Below, piece by piece: positions 38,001 to 46,454 of a stretch of DNA of 64,000 bases. This DNA is from Streptomyces iakyrus (GTDB lineage Bacteria > Actinomycetota > Actinomycetes > Streptomycetales > Streptomycetaceae). The DNA is taken from the NCBI RefSeq assembly GCF_000717055.1, contig NZ_JNXI01000019.1, forward strand, positions 124,001 through 188,000, given 5' to 3'. A model generated the notes under the pieces. It saw nothing but the letters and a program-made list of their open reading frames with translations, was not told where the DNA came from and did not search any database. Positions within the stretch are counted from its first letter, which is position 1. Each line of letters starts with the position of its first letter. The position numbers and the translations under genes were made by a program.

Positions 38001-39749
38001 GTGACCAGTACCGCGTCCTCCACGGACACCCGGCAGGGCCAGGCGCCGCTCGACCAGCGGCCGTCCTGGCAGCAGCGGCTGCGCCGTTTCGGCTACCAGG
38101 GGCAGCCCAGAAGCGACGCCCGCGACGTCCGTGACCGCCTGGTGCCGCCCTACACCGAGCCCTCCCCGCGCCTGTGGGCGGCGCTCGGCGTCCCGCACAA
38201 GCTCGCGGGCCGGCTGGTGCGCTGGTCGGGCTGGATCGGCCCGCTGCTCGTCACGCTGCTGGCGGGGGTGCTGCGGTTCTGGAACCTGGGCAGCCCCAGG
38301 GCGGTGATATTCGACGAGACGTACTACGCCAAGGACGCGTGGGCGCTGATCCACCGCGGGTTCGAGCTCAACTGGGACAAGAAGGCCAACGACCTGGTCC
38401 TGTCGTCGGGCGGGCACGTCCCGCTCCCGGCGGACGCCGCGTACGTGGTGCACCCGCCGGTCGGCAAGTACGTCATCGGGCTCGGCGAGCTGATGTTCGG
38501 GTTCGACCCCTTCGGCTGGCGTTTCATGACGGCCGTGCTCGGCACGCTGTCCGTGCTGCTGCTGTGCCGGATCGGCCGCCGCCTGTTCCGCTCCACCTTC
38601 CTGGGGTGTCTGGCGGGCGCGCTGATGGCGGTGGACGGCCTGCACTTCGTGATGAGCCGCACGGCGCTGCTCGACGGCGTGCTGATGTTCTTCGTGCTGG
38701 CCGCGTTCGGCTGCCTGCTCGTCGACCGTGACCGGGCCCGCGCGAAACTCGCCGCCGCGCTGCCGGCGGCCGAGGACGGCAGGGTCCGTCCCGACCGGCA
38801 CACGGCGGAGACGGCCCGCCTGGGGTGGCGCCCCTGGCGCTGGGCGGCGGGCCTGATGCTGGGCCTGGCCATCGGCACGAAGTGGAACGGCCTCTACATC
38901 CTGGCCGCGTTCTGCCTGATGGCGGTGTTGTGGGACGTCGGTTCGCGGCGGGTCGCCGGTGCCCGGCACCCGTACGCGGCGGTCCTCAGGCGCGACACCG
39001 GCCTCGCGTTCCTCGCCACGGTCCCGGTCGCCCTGGTCACCTACCTGCTGTCCTGGACCGGCTGGATCCTCTCCGCCACGAACGGCTCCGGCGGCTACTA
39101 CCGCAACTGGGCCGCGACCAGCGGCAAGGGCGGCAGCTGGACGTTCCTGCCCGACTGGCTTCGCAGCCTGTGGCACTACGAGCACCAGGTGTACGAGTTC
39201 CACGTCGGCCTGTCCTCGCCGCACACGTACCAGTCCAACCCGTGGAGCTGGCTCGTCCTCGGCCGCCCGGTGTCGTACTTCTACGAGTCCCCGGCCCCCG
39301 GCAAGGACGGCTGCCCCGCCGACGCCGGCGAGAAGTGCGCCCGCGAGGTCCTCGCGCTCGGCACGCCGCTGCTGTGGTGGGTCGCCTGTTTCGCGGTCCT
39401 CTACGTGCTGTGGCGCTGGTTCTTCCGCCGTGACTGGCGCGCGGGGGCCATCGCCTGCGGCATCGCGGCCGGCTACCTGCCCTGGTTCATGTACCAGGAG
39501 CGCACGATCTTCTTCTTCTACGCCGTCGTTTTCCTGCCGTTCCTGTGCCTTGCGGTCGCGATGCTCCTCGGCGCGATCATCGGCCCACCCCGCTCCACCG
39601 ACACCCGCCGCGTCGCGGGCGCCACGGCGGCGGGCGTCCTCGTCCTCCTGATCACCTGGAACTTCATCTATTTCTGGCCGCTCTACACCGGCACCGCCAT
39701 CCCGATCGACGACTGGCGGTCGCGGATGTGGCTGGATACGTGGGTGTAG
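38001..39749 (+). CDS. pmt: Protein O-mannosyltransferase
   Basis: It transfers mannose from polyprenyl-phosphate mannose to Ser/Thr of exported proteins. The 582-residue GT-C membrane protein has the PMT signature FDETYYAKDAWALIHRG, with the catalytic Asp-Glu in its first extracellular loop, many membrane segments, and a late WFMYQERTIFFFYAVVFLPF. In S. coelicolor the homologue is needed for the phiC31 phage receptor and affects antibiotic sensitivity. TACGAT sits 6 bases ahead of the GTG and there is no ribosome site, so it is probably leaderless. Confidence 0.94.
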   Translation: MTSTASSTDTRQGQAPLDQRPSWQQRLRRFGYQGQPRSDARDVRDRLVPPYTEPSPRLWAALGVPHKLAGRLVRWSGWIGPLLVTLLAGVLRFWNLGSPRAVIFDETYYAKDAWALIHRGFELNWDKKANDLVLSSGGHVPLPADAAYVVHPPVGKYVIGLGELMFGFDPFGWRFMTAVLGTLSVLLLCRIGRRLFRSTFLGCLAGALMAVDGLHFVMSRTALLDGVLMFFVLAAFGCLLVDRDRARAKLAAALPAAEDGRVRPDRHTAETARLGWRPWRWAAGLMLGLAIGTKWNGLYILAAFCLMAVLWDVGSRRVAGARHPYAAVLRRDTGLAFLATVPVALVTYLLSWTGWILSATNGSGGYYRNWAATSGKGGSWTFLPDWLRSLWHYEHQVYEFHVGLSSPHTYQSNPWSWLVLGRPVSYFYESPAPGKDGCPADAGEKCAREVLALGTPLLWWVACFAVLYVLWRWFFRRDWRAGAIACGIAAGYLPWFMYQERTIFFFYAVVFLPFLCLAVAMLLGAIIGPPRSTDTRRVAGATAAGVLVLLITWNFIYFWPLYTGTAIPIDDWRSRMWLDTWV

Positions 39750-39762
39750 CAGGGCGCGTGAG

Positions 39763-39795
39763 CATGACGGTCCCGTAACCCGCAGGACCGTCATG
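39763..39795 (+). terminator. Hairpin terminator after pmt
   Basis: An 11-bp perfect stem, CATGACGGTCC (39763-39773) with GGACCGTCATG (39785-39795), starting 14 bases after the pmt stop. Confidence 0.85.
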
Positions 39796-40220
39796 GACCG
39801 TGGCCGGTCGTCAGCGGCCGTGGACCAGCAGAGCAGGACGAGAACGTCGCCCGGCCGCAGAGAGCTCCTGTCCATACGCCAGGTTTCGCCACCCCAGCAA
39901 GCCGGCGACCTGCGCTTCCTTCTCCGCCACCCGGAACGCCACCCCTGCGCAAGCCCGCGTTTCGCCACCCAAATCGGGGCATCTTGATTCCGGGTCGCGC
40001 GGCCATGCTTGAGCTTTACCGCTGACGTGCGGTTACCTCATCCAGTGATGCCGTGCCGGACGGACCGAGTCGGCTCCAGTGTCTCCCCGCGTACGCAAAA
40101 GGCCTGACTTCGGGGTGCCTCCCAAAGTCAGGCCAGTGCGCGGGGCAGGGTGTGCCCGGCCGAATACTCAGCGGTCGGGCACACTCACCCTGACCAGCCG
40201 TCCGGCTCACCCTTCACGTC
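39796..40220. other. Gene-poor region with short repeats and hairpins
   Basis: Part of an 825-base gap between pmt and the first PBP gene. GTTTCGCCACCC occurs twice (39883 and 39959), and two more GCCACCC copies lie between them. An inverted repeat is seen at 40150-40158/40176-40184. Minus-strand frames here lack clear codon bias, and I call no gene. Base use is less GC-rich than in coding DNA around it, suggesting remnant or acquired sequence. Confidence 0.5.
40101..40134 (-). terminator. Intrinsic terminator reading leftward
   Basis: A 10-bp perfect stem (40101-40110 GGCCTGACTT with 40125-40134 AAGTCAGGCC). On the minus strand the stem is followed directly by TTTT, so it ends a leftward transcript, which fits the small minus-strand frame at 40221-40343. 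Confidence 0.75.
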
Positions 40221-40343
40221 TCACAGGAAGTGCTCGACGCATCCCGCAATGGCAGTGACCGCTGTGAGGAAAAGGGCCGCCAACTGCACCCAGTCAGACC
40301 GCCGTTTCCCACGGCAGGCCCCTCGCCTCGTCGATCGCTCCAT
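40221..40343 (-). CDS. Possible 40-residue single-span membrane protein
   Basis: A short frame that starts at ATG 40343 with GGAG about 9 bases upstream and ends at TGA 40221. It has a basic N-terminus (RRGACRGKRRSDW) and one hydrophobic span (VQLAALFLTAVTAIAGC), then VEHFL at the end. This charge pattern suits an inner-membrane miniprotein. A leftward intrinsic terminator lies about 90 bases downstream. Support is positional and compositional only. Confidence 0.35.
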   Translation of the reverse strand: MERSTRRGACRGKRRSDWVQLAALFLTAVTAIAGCVEHFL

Positions 40344-40386
40344 CCGTCCGGTCTCCCATCCCTCTGCCCTCCCAACCAAGTTGGGA

Positions 40387-40405
40387 CCCGCCGCCTACCG
40401 GCGGG
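40387..40405. other. Short hairpin
   Basis: CCCGCCG (40387-40393) and CGGCGGG (40399-40405) form a 7-bp stem with a 5-base loop, in the gap upstream of the first PBP gene and just upstream of the small minus-strand frame. Role unknown. Confidence 0.4.
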
Positions 40406-40597
40406 CGTTCAGATGAGGGACAGCACCCGGCTCAAGGCAACCTACCGGCGCGCCACGGCACCGCACGACCGAACGCCACTGTTCGCCAGGGCGCGCCAGT
40501 CATCACTCCGGACAGCGCCAGTGTTCGGTCAAAATTCGAAACACCCGTCCCCCTGGTAACCGCTTACGCATAGAGTGCCCCCCGGCACCGAGCTTTC

Positions 40598-40609
40598 TGA
40601 ACGCGTTCA
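40598..40609. promoter_or_regulatory. Perfect palindrome upstream of first PBP gene
   Basis: TGAACGCGTTCA is a perfect 12-base palindrome with the central CG typical of LacI-family operators. It lies 38 bases before the PBP start codon, likely in the leader or promoter. The regulator is unknown. Confidence 0.5.
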
Positions 40610-40646
40610 AAGGAGCGCGTGGGGCTCTACGGGGAGGGGTCCGGCC

Positions 40647-42281
40647 ATGGGCAAGGGGGTCAAAGCCGCCGTCATAGGCGGGGTGTTCGCGGTGATGGTG
40701 GGCGGGGCCGGGTACGGCGCCTACAACCTCGTGAGCGCCCTCGACGGTGACGGGGGCGGCGCGGGCGGGGTGGCCTCGGAGAAGAAGTCGGGGCCGCCCG
40801 ACCAGGACGAGGTCAAGGAGACCACGGCCAAGTTCTTCTCGGCCTGGGAGAAGGGCGCCGCCGCCACCGCGGCCTCGTACACGAACAACGACGGCGCCGC
40901 CGAGCAGCTGCTCACCGCCTTCGGCGACGACGCGCACATCACCGGCGTGAAGATCACGCCGGGCGCGGCCCGGGGCAACACCGTGCCGTACACGGTGAAG
41001 GCGAAGGTGACCTACGACGGGAAGTCGAAGCCGCTCGGCTACAAGAGCGAGCTGAAGGTCGTGCGCGGACTGACCACCGGGCGGGCGCTGGTCGACTGGC
41101 AGCCGTCCGTCGTGCACCCCGGGCTGAAGAAGGGGGACACCCTCGTCACCGAGCAGTCGGCCACGCCGCCCATCGAGGCCGTGGGCCGCGACGGCTCCGA
41201 GCTGACGAAGGAGAAGTACCCCTCCCTCGGACCGGTCCTGGACGCCCTGCGCGACAAGTACGGCGAGAAGGCGGGCGGCACCCCCGGCGTCGAGCTGGTC
41301 ATCCGGCACGCCGGCGACGGTGCTCCCGACACGCCGCTGCTCACCCTCGCCAAGGGCAAGCCGGGCAAGCTCACCACCACGATCAGCCCGGGCGCGCAGG
41401 CGGCGGCCGAGAAGGCGGTCAAGCGGTTCGCCCAGTCGTCGGTGGTGGCCGTCAAGCCCAGCACCGGCGAGGTGCTGGCCGTGGCCAACCACCGCACGGA
41501 CGGCTTCAACGCCGCCTTCCAGGGCGAGGCGGCACCCGGCTCCACCATGAAGATCATCACCGCCGCGATGCTCATCGACAACGGCGTGACCTCGATGAAC
41601 GGCCCGGCGCCCTGCCCGGACACCGCCGTGTGGCAGAGCCAGACGTTCAAGAACCTGACCGGCATGAAGCCCGACGAGAGCGCGACGCTCTCCAACAGCT
41701 TCATGCGGTCCTGCAACACCGCCTTCATCAAGCTGATCGACGAGAAGCCGCTCACGGACGCCTCGCTGACCCAGGAGGCCGAGGAGCGCTTCGGGCTGGG
41801 GCAGGACAACTGGAAGACCGGCATCGCCTCCTTCGACGGCAGCGTCCCCGCCGTCGACGGGCCGGACCGGGCGGCGGGCGCCATCGGGCAGGGCCAGGTG
41901 CAGATGAGCCCGCTGAACATGGCCTCGGTCACCGCGACCGCCATCACCGGCGCCTTCCGCCAGCCCTACCTGGTCTCGCCGGAGCTGGACGGCCGGGAAC
42001 TGGCCCGGGCCCAGGGCCTGCGGGCGAGCACCGCAGCCCAGCTCAAGCAGATGATGCGGCTCACGGCCACACAGGGCACCGCCGCGCAGGCCATGGCCGG
42101 TCTCGGCGGCGACATCGGCGCCAAGACCGGTTCCGCCGAGGTCGACGGCAACGCCAAGTCCAACAGCTGGTTCACCGGATTCCGGGGTGACGTCGCGGCG
42201 GCGGCCATGACGGAGGAGGGCGGCCACGGCGGCGACGCGGCCGGGCCGATTGTCGCAGCCGTGCTACGAACAGGTGGCTGA
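40647..42281 (+). CDS. Class B-type penicillin-binding protein (first of tandem pair)
   Basis: A 544-residue peptidoglycan transpeptidase. One N-terminal membrane anchor (VKAAVIGGVFAVMVGGAGYG) is followed by an NTF2-like MecA_N-type domain, a dimerisation region, and the transpeptidase domain with S-x-x-K in PGSTMKII, S-x-N in RSCNTAF and K-T-G in GAKTGSAEV. ATG 40647 with GGAGGGG upstream is preferred to the longer frame. The next gene is a close paralogue. The pair lies next to ssgE and near pmt, fitting a role in envelope growth or sporulation septation (inferred). Confidence 0.92.
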   Translation: MGKGVKAAVIGGVFAVMVGGAGYGAYNLVSALDGDGGGAGGVASEKKSGPPDQDEVKETTAKFFSAWEKGAAATAASYTNNDGAAEQLLTAFGDDAHITGVKITPGAARGNTVPYTVKAKVTYDGKSKPLGYKSELKVVRGLTTGRALVDWQPSVVHPGLKKGDTLVTEQSATPPIEAVGRDGSELTKEKYPSLGPVLDALRDKYGEKAGGTPGVELVIRHAGDGAPDTPLLTLAKGKPGKLTTTISPGAQAAAEKAVKRFAQSSVVAVKPSTGEVLAVANHRTDGFNAAFQGEAAPGSTMKIITAAMLIDNGVTSMNGPAPCPDTAVWQSQTFKNLTGMKPDESATLSNSFMRSCNTAFIKLIDEKPLTDASLTQEAEERFGLGQDNWKTGIASFDGSVPAVDGPDRAAGAIGQGQVQMSPLNMASVTATAITGAFRQPYLVSPELDGRELARAQGLRASTAAQLKQMMRLTATQGTAAQAMAGLGGDIGAKTGSAEVDGNAKSNSWFTGFRGDVAAAAMTEEGGHGGDAAGPIVAAVLRTGG

Positions 42282-42384
42282 TCTCACCTCCGCCGCACGG
42301 GACTCTAGGGTGGTGGCCGTCGTTGGGACATGGGACGGCTGAGGGCGACGGGGACCCTGGGGAATCTCGGAGGAACGGACAGCA

Positions 42385-44052
42385 GTGGGCAACAGAAGGC
42401 GCGTCGCCGAGCGACGGAAGACCGGACCCGCCGTGATCGGCGGGATGATCGCCGTGGTCGTCGTGGGCGCCGGGGCCGGTGCCTACGCGCTGTACGGCGG
42501 TGGCGCCGCCGCCGACGACGGGACGCGGGCGTCGGACCAGAAGCCCGAGGTGAAGACGGGCCCGCTGTCCCCGGCCGAAGTCACCACCGCCGCCCGCGCC
42601 TTCCTCACCGCCTGGCAGTCACAGAAGGTCGACCGGGCCGCCGCGGCCACCGACGACACCTCCGCGGCCCGGTCGTTGCTCACCGGCTACACCAAGGACG
42701 CCCGCATCAAGGACGTCACCCTCACCCCGGGCAGGCCCACCGGCGCCAAGGTGCCCTTCTCCGTCAAGGGCACGGTGTCCTACAAGGGCACCGACAAGCC
42801 GCTGGCGTACAAGAGCGCCCTGACCGTCGTGCGCCGCGCCGCCGACGGAAAGCCGCTGGTCGACTGGCACGCGGCGGTCGTCCACCCGGATCTGCGGGAC
42901 GGCGACACCCTGGTCACCGGCGCGGCGGGCACGCCCCCGGTCAAGGCGCTCGACCGGGACGGCGGCGAACTGACCAAGCAGAAGTACGCCTCGATCGGCC
43001 CGATCCTGGACGGCCTGCGCGAGAAGTACGGCAAGGAGGCCGGCGGCAAGGCCGGCATCGAACTGCGGGTGGTGCGCGGGAAGGCCGCCGAGGCGAAGGA
43101 CCTCTCCGACAAGACCCTGCTGGAGCTGAGCGAGGGCACGCCCGGCACGGTGAAGACCACGCTGGACCCGGCCCTCCAGAAGGCCGCCGAGCAGCAGGTC
43201 GCCAAGAAGGCCAAGTCGTCCGTGGTCCTGTTGCAGGCGTCGACCGGCGAGATCCTGGCCGCCGCCAACGCCTCCCCCGGTTTCAACACCGCCTTCCAGG
43301 GCTCCCTGGCCCCCGGCTCCACGATGAAGGTCATCACCTCCTCGCTGCTGATCGAGAAGGGCCTGGCCTCGGCGGACAAGAAGCACCCGTGCCCGAAGTA
43401 CTTCACGTACGGGCACTGGAAGTTCCAGAACGACGACAAGTTCCAGATCAAGAACGGCACGTTCAAGGCGAGCTTCGCCCGCTCCTGCAACACGGCCTTC
43501 ATCAGCCAGGCCCCCAAGCTGAAGGACGACGACCTGACCAAGGAGGCCCAGCAGGTCTACGGCCTGGGGCTGAACAACTGGGCCATCGGTGTGCCGTCCT
43601 TCGACGGCGCGGTGCCGGTGCAGTCGGCCGCCCAGATGGGTGCCTCGCTGATCGGGCAGGGCGGGGTCCGCATGAACCCGCTGAACATGGCGTCGGTGTC
43701 GGCGACGGTCAAGTCCGGCACCTTCCACCAGCCGTACCTGGTCTCCCCGGACGTGGACGGCCGCAAGCTGGCGAAGGCCGCGCGCACGATGCCGGCGAGC
43801 ACCCTGTCCCAGCTGCGTGAGCTGATGGCGTACACCGCCGCGTACGGCACGGCCGCGGAGGCGATGTCCGGGGTCGGCGGCGACGTCGGGGCGAAGACCG
43901 GGTCCGCCGAGGTCGACGGGCAGAAGAAGCCGAACGGCTGGTTCACGGCCTACCGGGGCGACCTGGCCGCCGCGGGCGTGGTCCAGCAGGGCGGGCACGG
44001 CGGTTCGACGGCCGGTCCGATCGTGGCGGCCCTGCTGAAGGCGGGCGGCTGA
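42385..44052 (+). CDS. Class B-type penicillin-binding protein (second of tandem pair)
   Basis: 555 residues, same layout as the upstream copy: a membrane anchor (AVIGGMIAVVVVGAGAGAYA), an NTF2-like domain, a linker and a transpeptidase with PGSTMKVI, RSCNTAF and GAKTGSAEV. The gap of 103 bases from the first gene has a possible promoter but no hairpin, so co-expression is possible. GTG 42385 follows GGAGG at 11 bases. The last codons are covered by a 22-base tandem duplication. Confidence 0.92.
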   Translation: MGNRRRVAERRKTGPAVIGGMIAVVVVGAGAGAYALYGGGAAADDGTRASDQKPEVKTGPLSPAEVTTAARAFLTAWQSQKVDRAAAATDDTSAARSLLTGYTKDARIKDVTLTPGRPTGAKVPFSVKGTVSYKGTDKPLAYKSALTVVRRAADGKPLVDWHAAVVHPDLRDGDTLVTGAAGTPPVKALDRDGGELTKQKYASIGPILDGLREKYGKEAGGKAGIELRVVRGKAAEAKDLSDKTLLELSEGTPGTVKTTLDPALQKAAEQQVAKKAKSSVVLLQASTGEILAAANASPGFNTAFQGSLAPGSTMKVITSSLLIEKGLASADKKHPCPKYFTYGHWKFQNDDKFQIKNGTFKASFARSCNTAFISQAPKLKDDDLTKEAQQVYGLGLNNWAIGVPSFDGAVPVQSAAQMGASLIGQGGVRMNPLNMASVSATVKSGTFHQPYLVSPDVDGRKLAKAARTMPASTLSQLRELMAYTAAYGTAAEAMSGVGGDVGAKTGSAEVDGQKKPNGWFTAYRGDLAAAGVVQQGGHGGSTAGPIVAALLKAGG

Positions 44053-44087
44053 ACCCGCCGGGGAAGGCGGCTGAACCCGCCGGGGAA
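44044..44087. repeat. Perfect 22-bp tandem duplication over a stop codon
   Basis: Two identical 22-base units, 44044-44065 and 44066-44087, the first containing the Gly-Gly-TGA end of the second PBP gene. The second copy supplies a spare stop. It looks like a recent slippage event. Confidence 0.9.
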
Positions 44088-44092
44088 CGAGG

Positions 44093-44458
44093 TCAGTGGG
44101 TCACGGGTTCCGCGGCGGCCATGTACGTCCGCCGCAGGAACCGCAGCAGCGCCTGCCGCTCGAACTGCACCACCGACACCCCTTGCGCGGAGTGGAACTC
44201 CACCACGACCTGCACCCGGCCGCACGGCCACACCCGCACCTCGCCGCTCCCGGCGGGGGCCCGCAGCCCTTCCTCCAGCAGCTCGCGGCTGAACACCCAC
44301 TCGCGTCCCGCGGCGCCCGGCAGCGCCATGCGCACCTTCCGGGGGTCGTGGTCGGGGTCGTACCGCAGGGTGACCGGAACCGCCTCCAGCTCGTCGACGA
44401 GCGGCACGGCCGCGTCCGAGACGATGTGGGCTCGCGCGTACTGCTCGACTACGGACAT
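44093..44458 (-). CDS. ssgE: SsgA-like sporulation protein
   Basis: A 121-residue SALP-family protein, found only in morphologically complex actinomycetes. The family fold shows in VPVTLRYDPDHDPRKVRMAL, WVFSRELLEEGLRAPAGSG and FERQALLRFLRRTY. Its position next to the tandem PBP genes matches ssgE of S. coelicolor, which is involved in correct separation of spores. SALPs guide peptidoglycan enzymes during septation. Convergent with the second PBP gene. Confidence 0.88.
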   Translation of the reverse strand: MSVVEQYARAHIVSDAAVPLVDELEAVPVTLRYDPDHDPRKVRMALPGAAGREWVFSRELLEEGLRAPAGSGEVRVWPCGRVQVVVEFHSAQGVSVVQFERQALLRFLRRTYMAAAEPVTH

Positions 44459-44590
44459 CGGACAGCCCCTTCACCGTGCGCAATCCGAGTGGAAACCGTG
44501 CGTCCACTCCCTCTCCAATGTCGCATATTTTCCGGATTGCGCTTCCGGAGCCGGATATATCACGGGTGAGATAAAACGAGCGTCACGCTC

Positions 44591-44607
44591 TTGCAAATCG
44601 TTCGCAT
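44591..44607 (+). promoter_or_regulatory. Candidate Nur (nickel) box
   Basis: TTGCAA-N5-TCGCAT at 44591-44607 matches 10 of 12 positions of the Streptomyces Nur box, TTGCAA-N5-TTGCAA. It lies 20 bases upstream of the transporter start, in an AT-rich stretch, where a repressor would block transcription. I saw no cobalamin riboswitch in this 168-base gap. Confidence 0.5.
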
Positions 44608-44626
44608 CAAGCCACATCATCGAACG

Positions 44627-45691
44627 GTGCATGTACCTGACGGATTCATCAACGCGCCCACCTCCGCCGCCACCGGCGTGATCGCCGCGGGCGCCATCGC
44701 CGTGAGCCTGCGCGGCGCACGCCGCGAACTCGACGAGCGCACGGCGCCGCTGGCCGGGCTCGTGGCAGCGTTCATCTTCGCCGTGCAGATGCTGAACTTC
44801 CCCGTGGCCGCGGGGACCAGCGGCCATCTCCTGGGCGGTGCGCTGGCGGCGATACTCGTCGGCCCCTACACCGGGGTGCTGTGCGTCTCCGTCGTCCTGC
44901 TGATGCAGGGCATCCTGTTCGCGGACGGCGGTCTGACCGCGCTGGGCGTGAACATCACCAACATGGCGATCGTCACGACGGTCGTGGCCTACGCCCTCTT
45001 CCGCGGCCTGGTGAAGGTGCTGCCCCGCACCCGCCGGTCGGTCACCGCGGCCGCCTTCGTCGCGGCCCTGGTCTCCGTCCCGGCCGCCGCGCTGGCCTTC
45101 ACGCTGATGTACGCGATCGGCGGCACCACCGACGTCTCGATCGGCAAGGTCGCCACCGCCATGGTCGGCGTGCACGTCCTGATCGGCATCGGCGAGGCCG
45201 TGATCACCGCACTGACCGTCGGCGCGGTCATCGCCGTCCGCCCGGACCTGGTGTACGGGGCGCGCGGGCTGACGCAGAAGCTCAAGCTGCGGGTGAACGG
45301 CGAACTGGTCGACGCCCCCGACGCCGAGCCCGAGCCCGTGCCCGCCGCAGCGCGGACCTCGCACCGCAAGGTGTGGGCGGCCGGCCTGGTCGCCTCCCTC
45401 GTGCTGGCCGGGTTCGTCAGCTTCTACGCCTCGGCGAACCCCGACGGCCTGGAGAAGGTCGCCGCCGACCACGGCATCGACAAGAAGACCGAGGAGCACT
45501 CCACGGCCGACTCCCCGCTCGCCGACTACGGCGTCAAGGACGTCGACGACGCCCGTCTGTCCGGGGGGCTTGCGGGTGTCATCGGTGTGGGCGTCACGGT
45601 CGTCGCGGGCACCGGCGTGTTCTGGGCGGTGCGCCGCCGCAGGACGGACGACGCGTCCCCGTCGGAGACCACGAGCGCGACGAGCGTCTGA
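44627..45691 (+). CDS. NikMN/CbiMN-type nickel or cobalt transporter substrate subunit
   Basis: 354 residues. An N-terminal CbiM/NikM membrane domain is fused to a C-terminal PDGLE (CbiN/NikN-like) domain (NPDGLEKVAADHGID). The protein must begin at GTG 44627, giving M-H-V-P-D-G: the free N-terminus and His2 bind the metal in this family. It forms an ECF-type ABC importer with the next two genes. The lack of a B12 riboswitch and presence of a Nur-like box favour nickel over cobalt (inference). Confidence 0.88.
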   Translation: MHVPDGFINAPTSAATGVIAAGAIAVSLRGARRELDERTAPLAGLVAAFIFAVQMLNFPVAAGTSGHLLGGALAAILVGPYTGVLCVSVVLLMQGILFADGGLTALGVNITNMAIVTTVVAYALFRGLVKVLPRTRRSVTAAAFVAALVSVPAAALAFTLMYAIGGTTDVSIGKVATAMVGVHVLIGIGEAVITALTVGAVIAVRPDLVYGARGLTQKLKLRVNGELVDAPDAEPEPVPAAARTSHRKVWAAGLVASLVLAGFVSFYASANPDGLEKVAADHGIDKKTEEHSTADSPLADYGVKDVDDARLSGGLAGVIGVGVTVVAGTGVFWAVRRRRTDDASPSETTSATSV

Positions 45692-45692
45692 C

Positions 45693-46454
45693 ATGGGAGC
45701 CGGGCACGCGCACAAGCTGTACCGGCACGGGCACTCGCCCGTGCACGGCCTGCCGCCGCACACCAAGCTCGCCGCCGTGTTCGCCTTCGTGGTCGTCGTG
45801 GTGTCGACGCCGCGGGAGGCGATGTGGGCGTTCGGGCTGTACGCCGTGCTGCTCGGGGCCGCCGCGTGCGTCGCACGCGTGCCCGCCGGCTTCCTGCTCC
45901 GGCGGCTGCTGATCGAGGTGCCGTTCGTCGCGTTCGCGGTGCTCATGCCGTTCGTGGCGGAGGGCGAGCGGGTCGACGTCCTCGGCCTGTCCCTGAGCGT
46001 GAACGGCCTGTGGGGCGCCTGGAACGTGCTCGCCAAGGGCACGCTCGGCGTCGCGGCCTCGGTGCTGCTGGCCGCCACGACCGAGCTGCGCGAACTGCTG
46101 CTGGGCCTGCAGCGCCTCAAACTCCCGCCGTTGCTCGTGCAGATCGCGTCCTTCATGATCCGCTACGGCGACGTCATCACCGAGGAGATGCGCCGCATGC
46201 GGATCGCCCGGGAGTCCCGCGGCTTCGAGGCGAAGGGCGTCAGGCACTGGGGCGTGCTCGCCAAGTCGGCCGGCGCGCTCTTCATCCGCTCCTACGAACG
46301 CGGCGAGCGGGTGCACCTGGCCATGGTCAGCCGCGGCTACGCCGGCTCCATGCCCGTCATCGACGAGGTGACCGCGTCCCGGGCGCAGTGGTCGTACGCC
46401 CTCGCCCTCCCCTGCGCCGCGCTGCTCGTCTGTCTGCTGGGATGGACCCTGTGA
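45693..46454 (+). CDS. ECF transporter transmembrane subunit (CbiQ/NikQ)
   Basis: 253 residues with several membrane helices and the two coupling motifs that contact the ATPase, RIARESRGFEAKG and MVSRGYAGSM. It starts 2 bases after the metal-binding subunit stop and overlaps the ATPase gene start. An N-terminal His-rich segment (GHAHKLYRHGHSPVHG) may bind metal. Confidence 0.9.
   Translation: MGAGHAHKLYRHGHSPVHGLPPHTKLAAVFAFVVVVVSTPREAMWAFGLYAVLLGAAACVARVPAGFLLRRLLIEVPFVAFAVLMPFVAEGERVDVLGLSLSVNGLWGAWNVLAKGTLGVAASVLLAATTELRELLLGLQRLKLPPLLVQIASFMIRYGDVITEEMRRMRIARESRGFEAKGVRHWGVLAKSAGALFIRSYERGERVHLAMVSRGYAGSMPVIDEVTASRAQWSYALALPCAALLVCLLGWTL

Noticed and set aside
39791..40006. 71-codon minus-strand frame in the pmt-PBP gap
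   Set aside because: Repetitive Gly/Arg-rich translation, no ribosome site and no codon bias; probably non-coding.
44459..44626. Cobalamin riboswitch upstream of the metal transporter
   Set aside because: The 168-base gap is short for this riboswitch and I could not find a B12-box-like segment. A covariance-model search would settle it.
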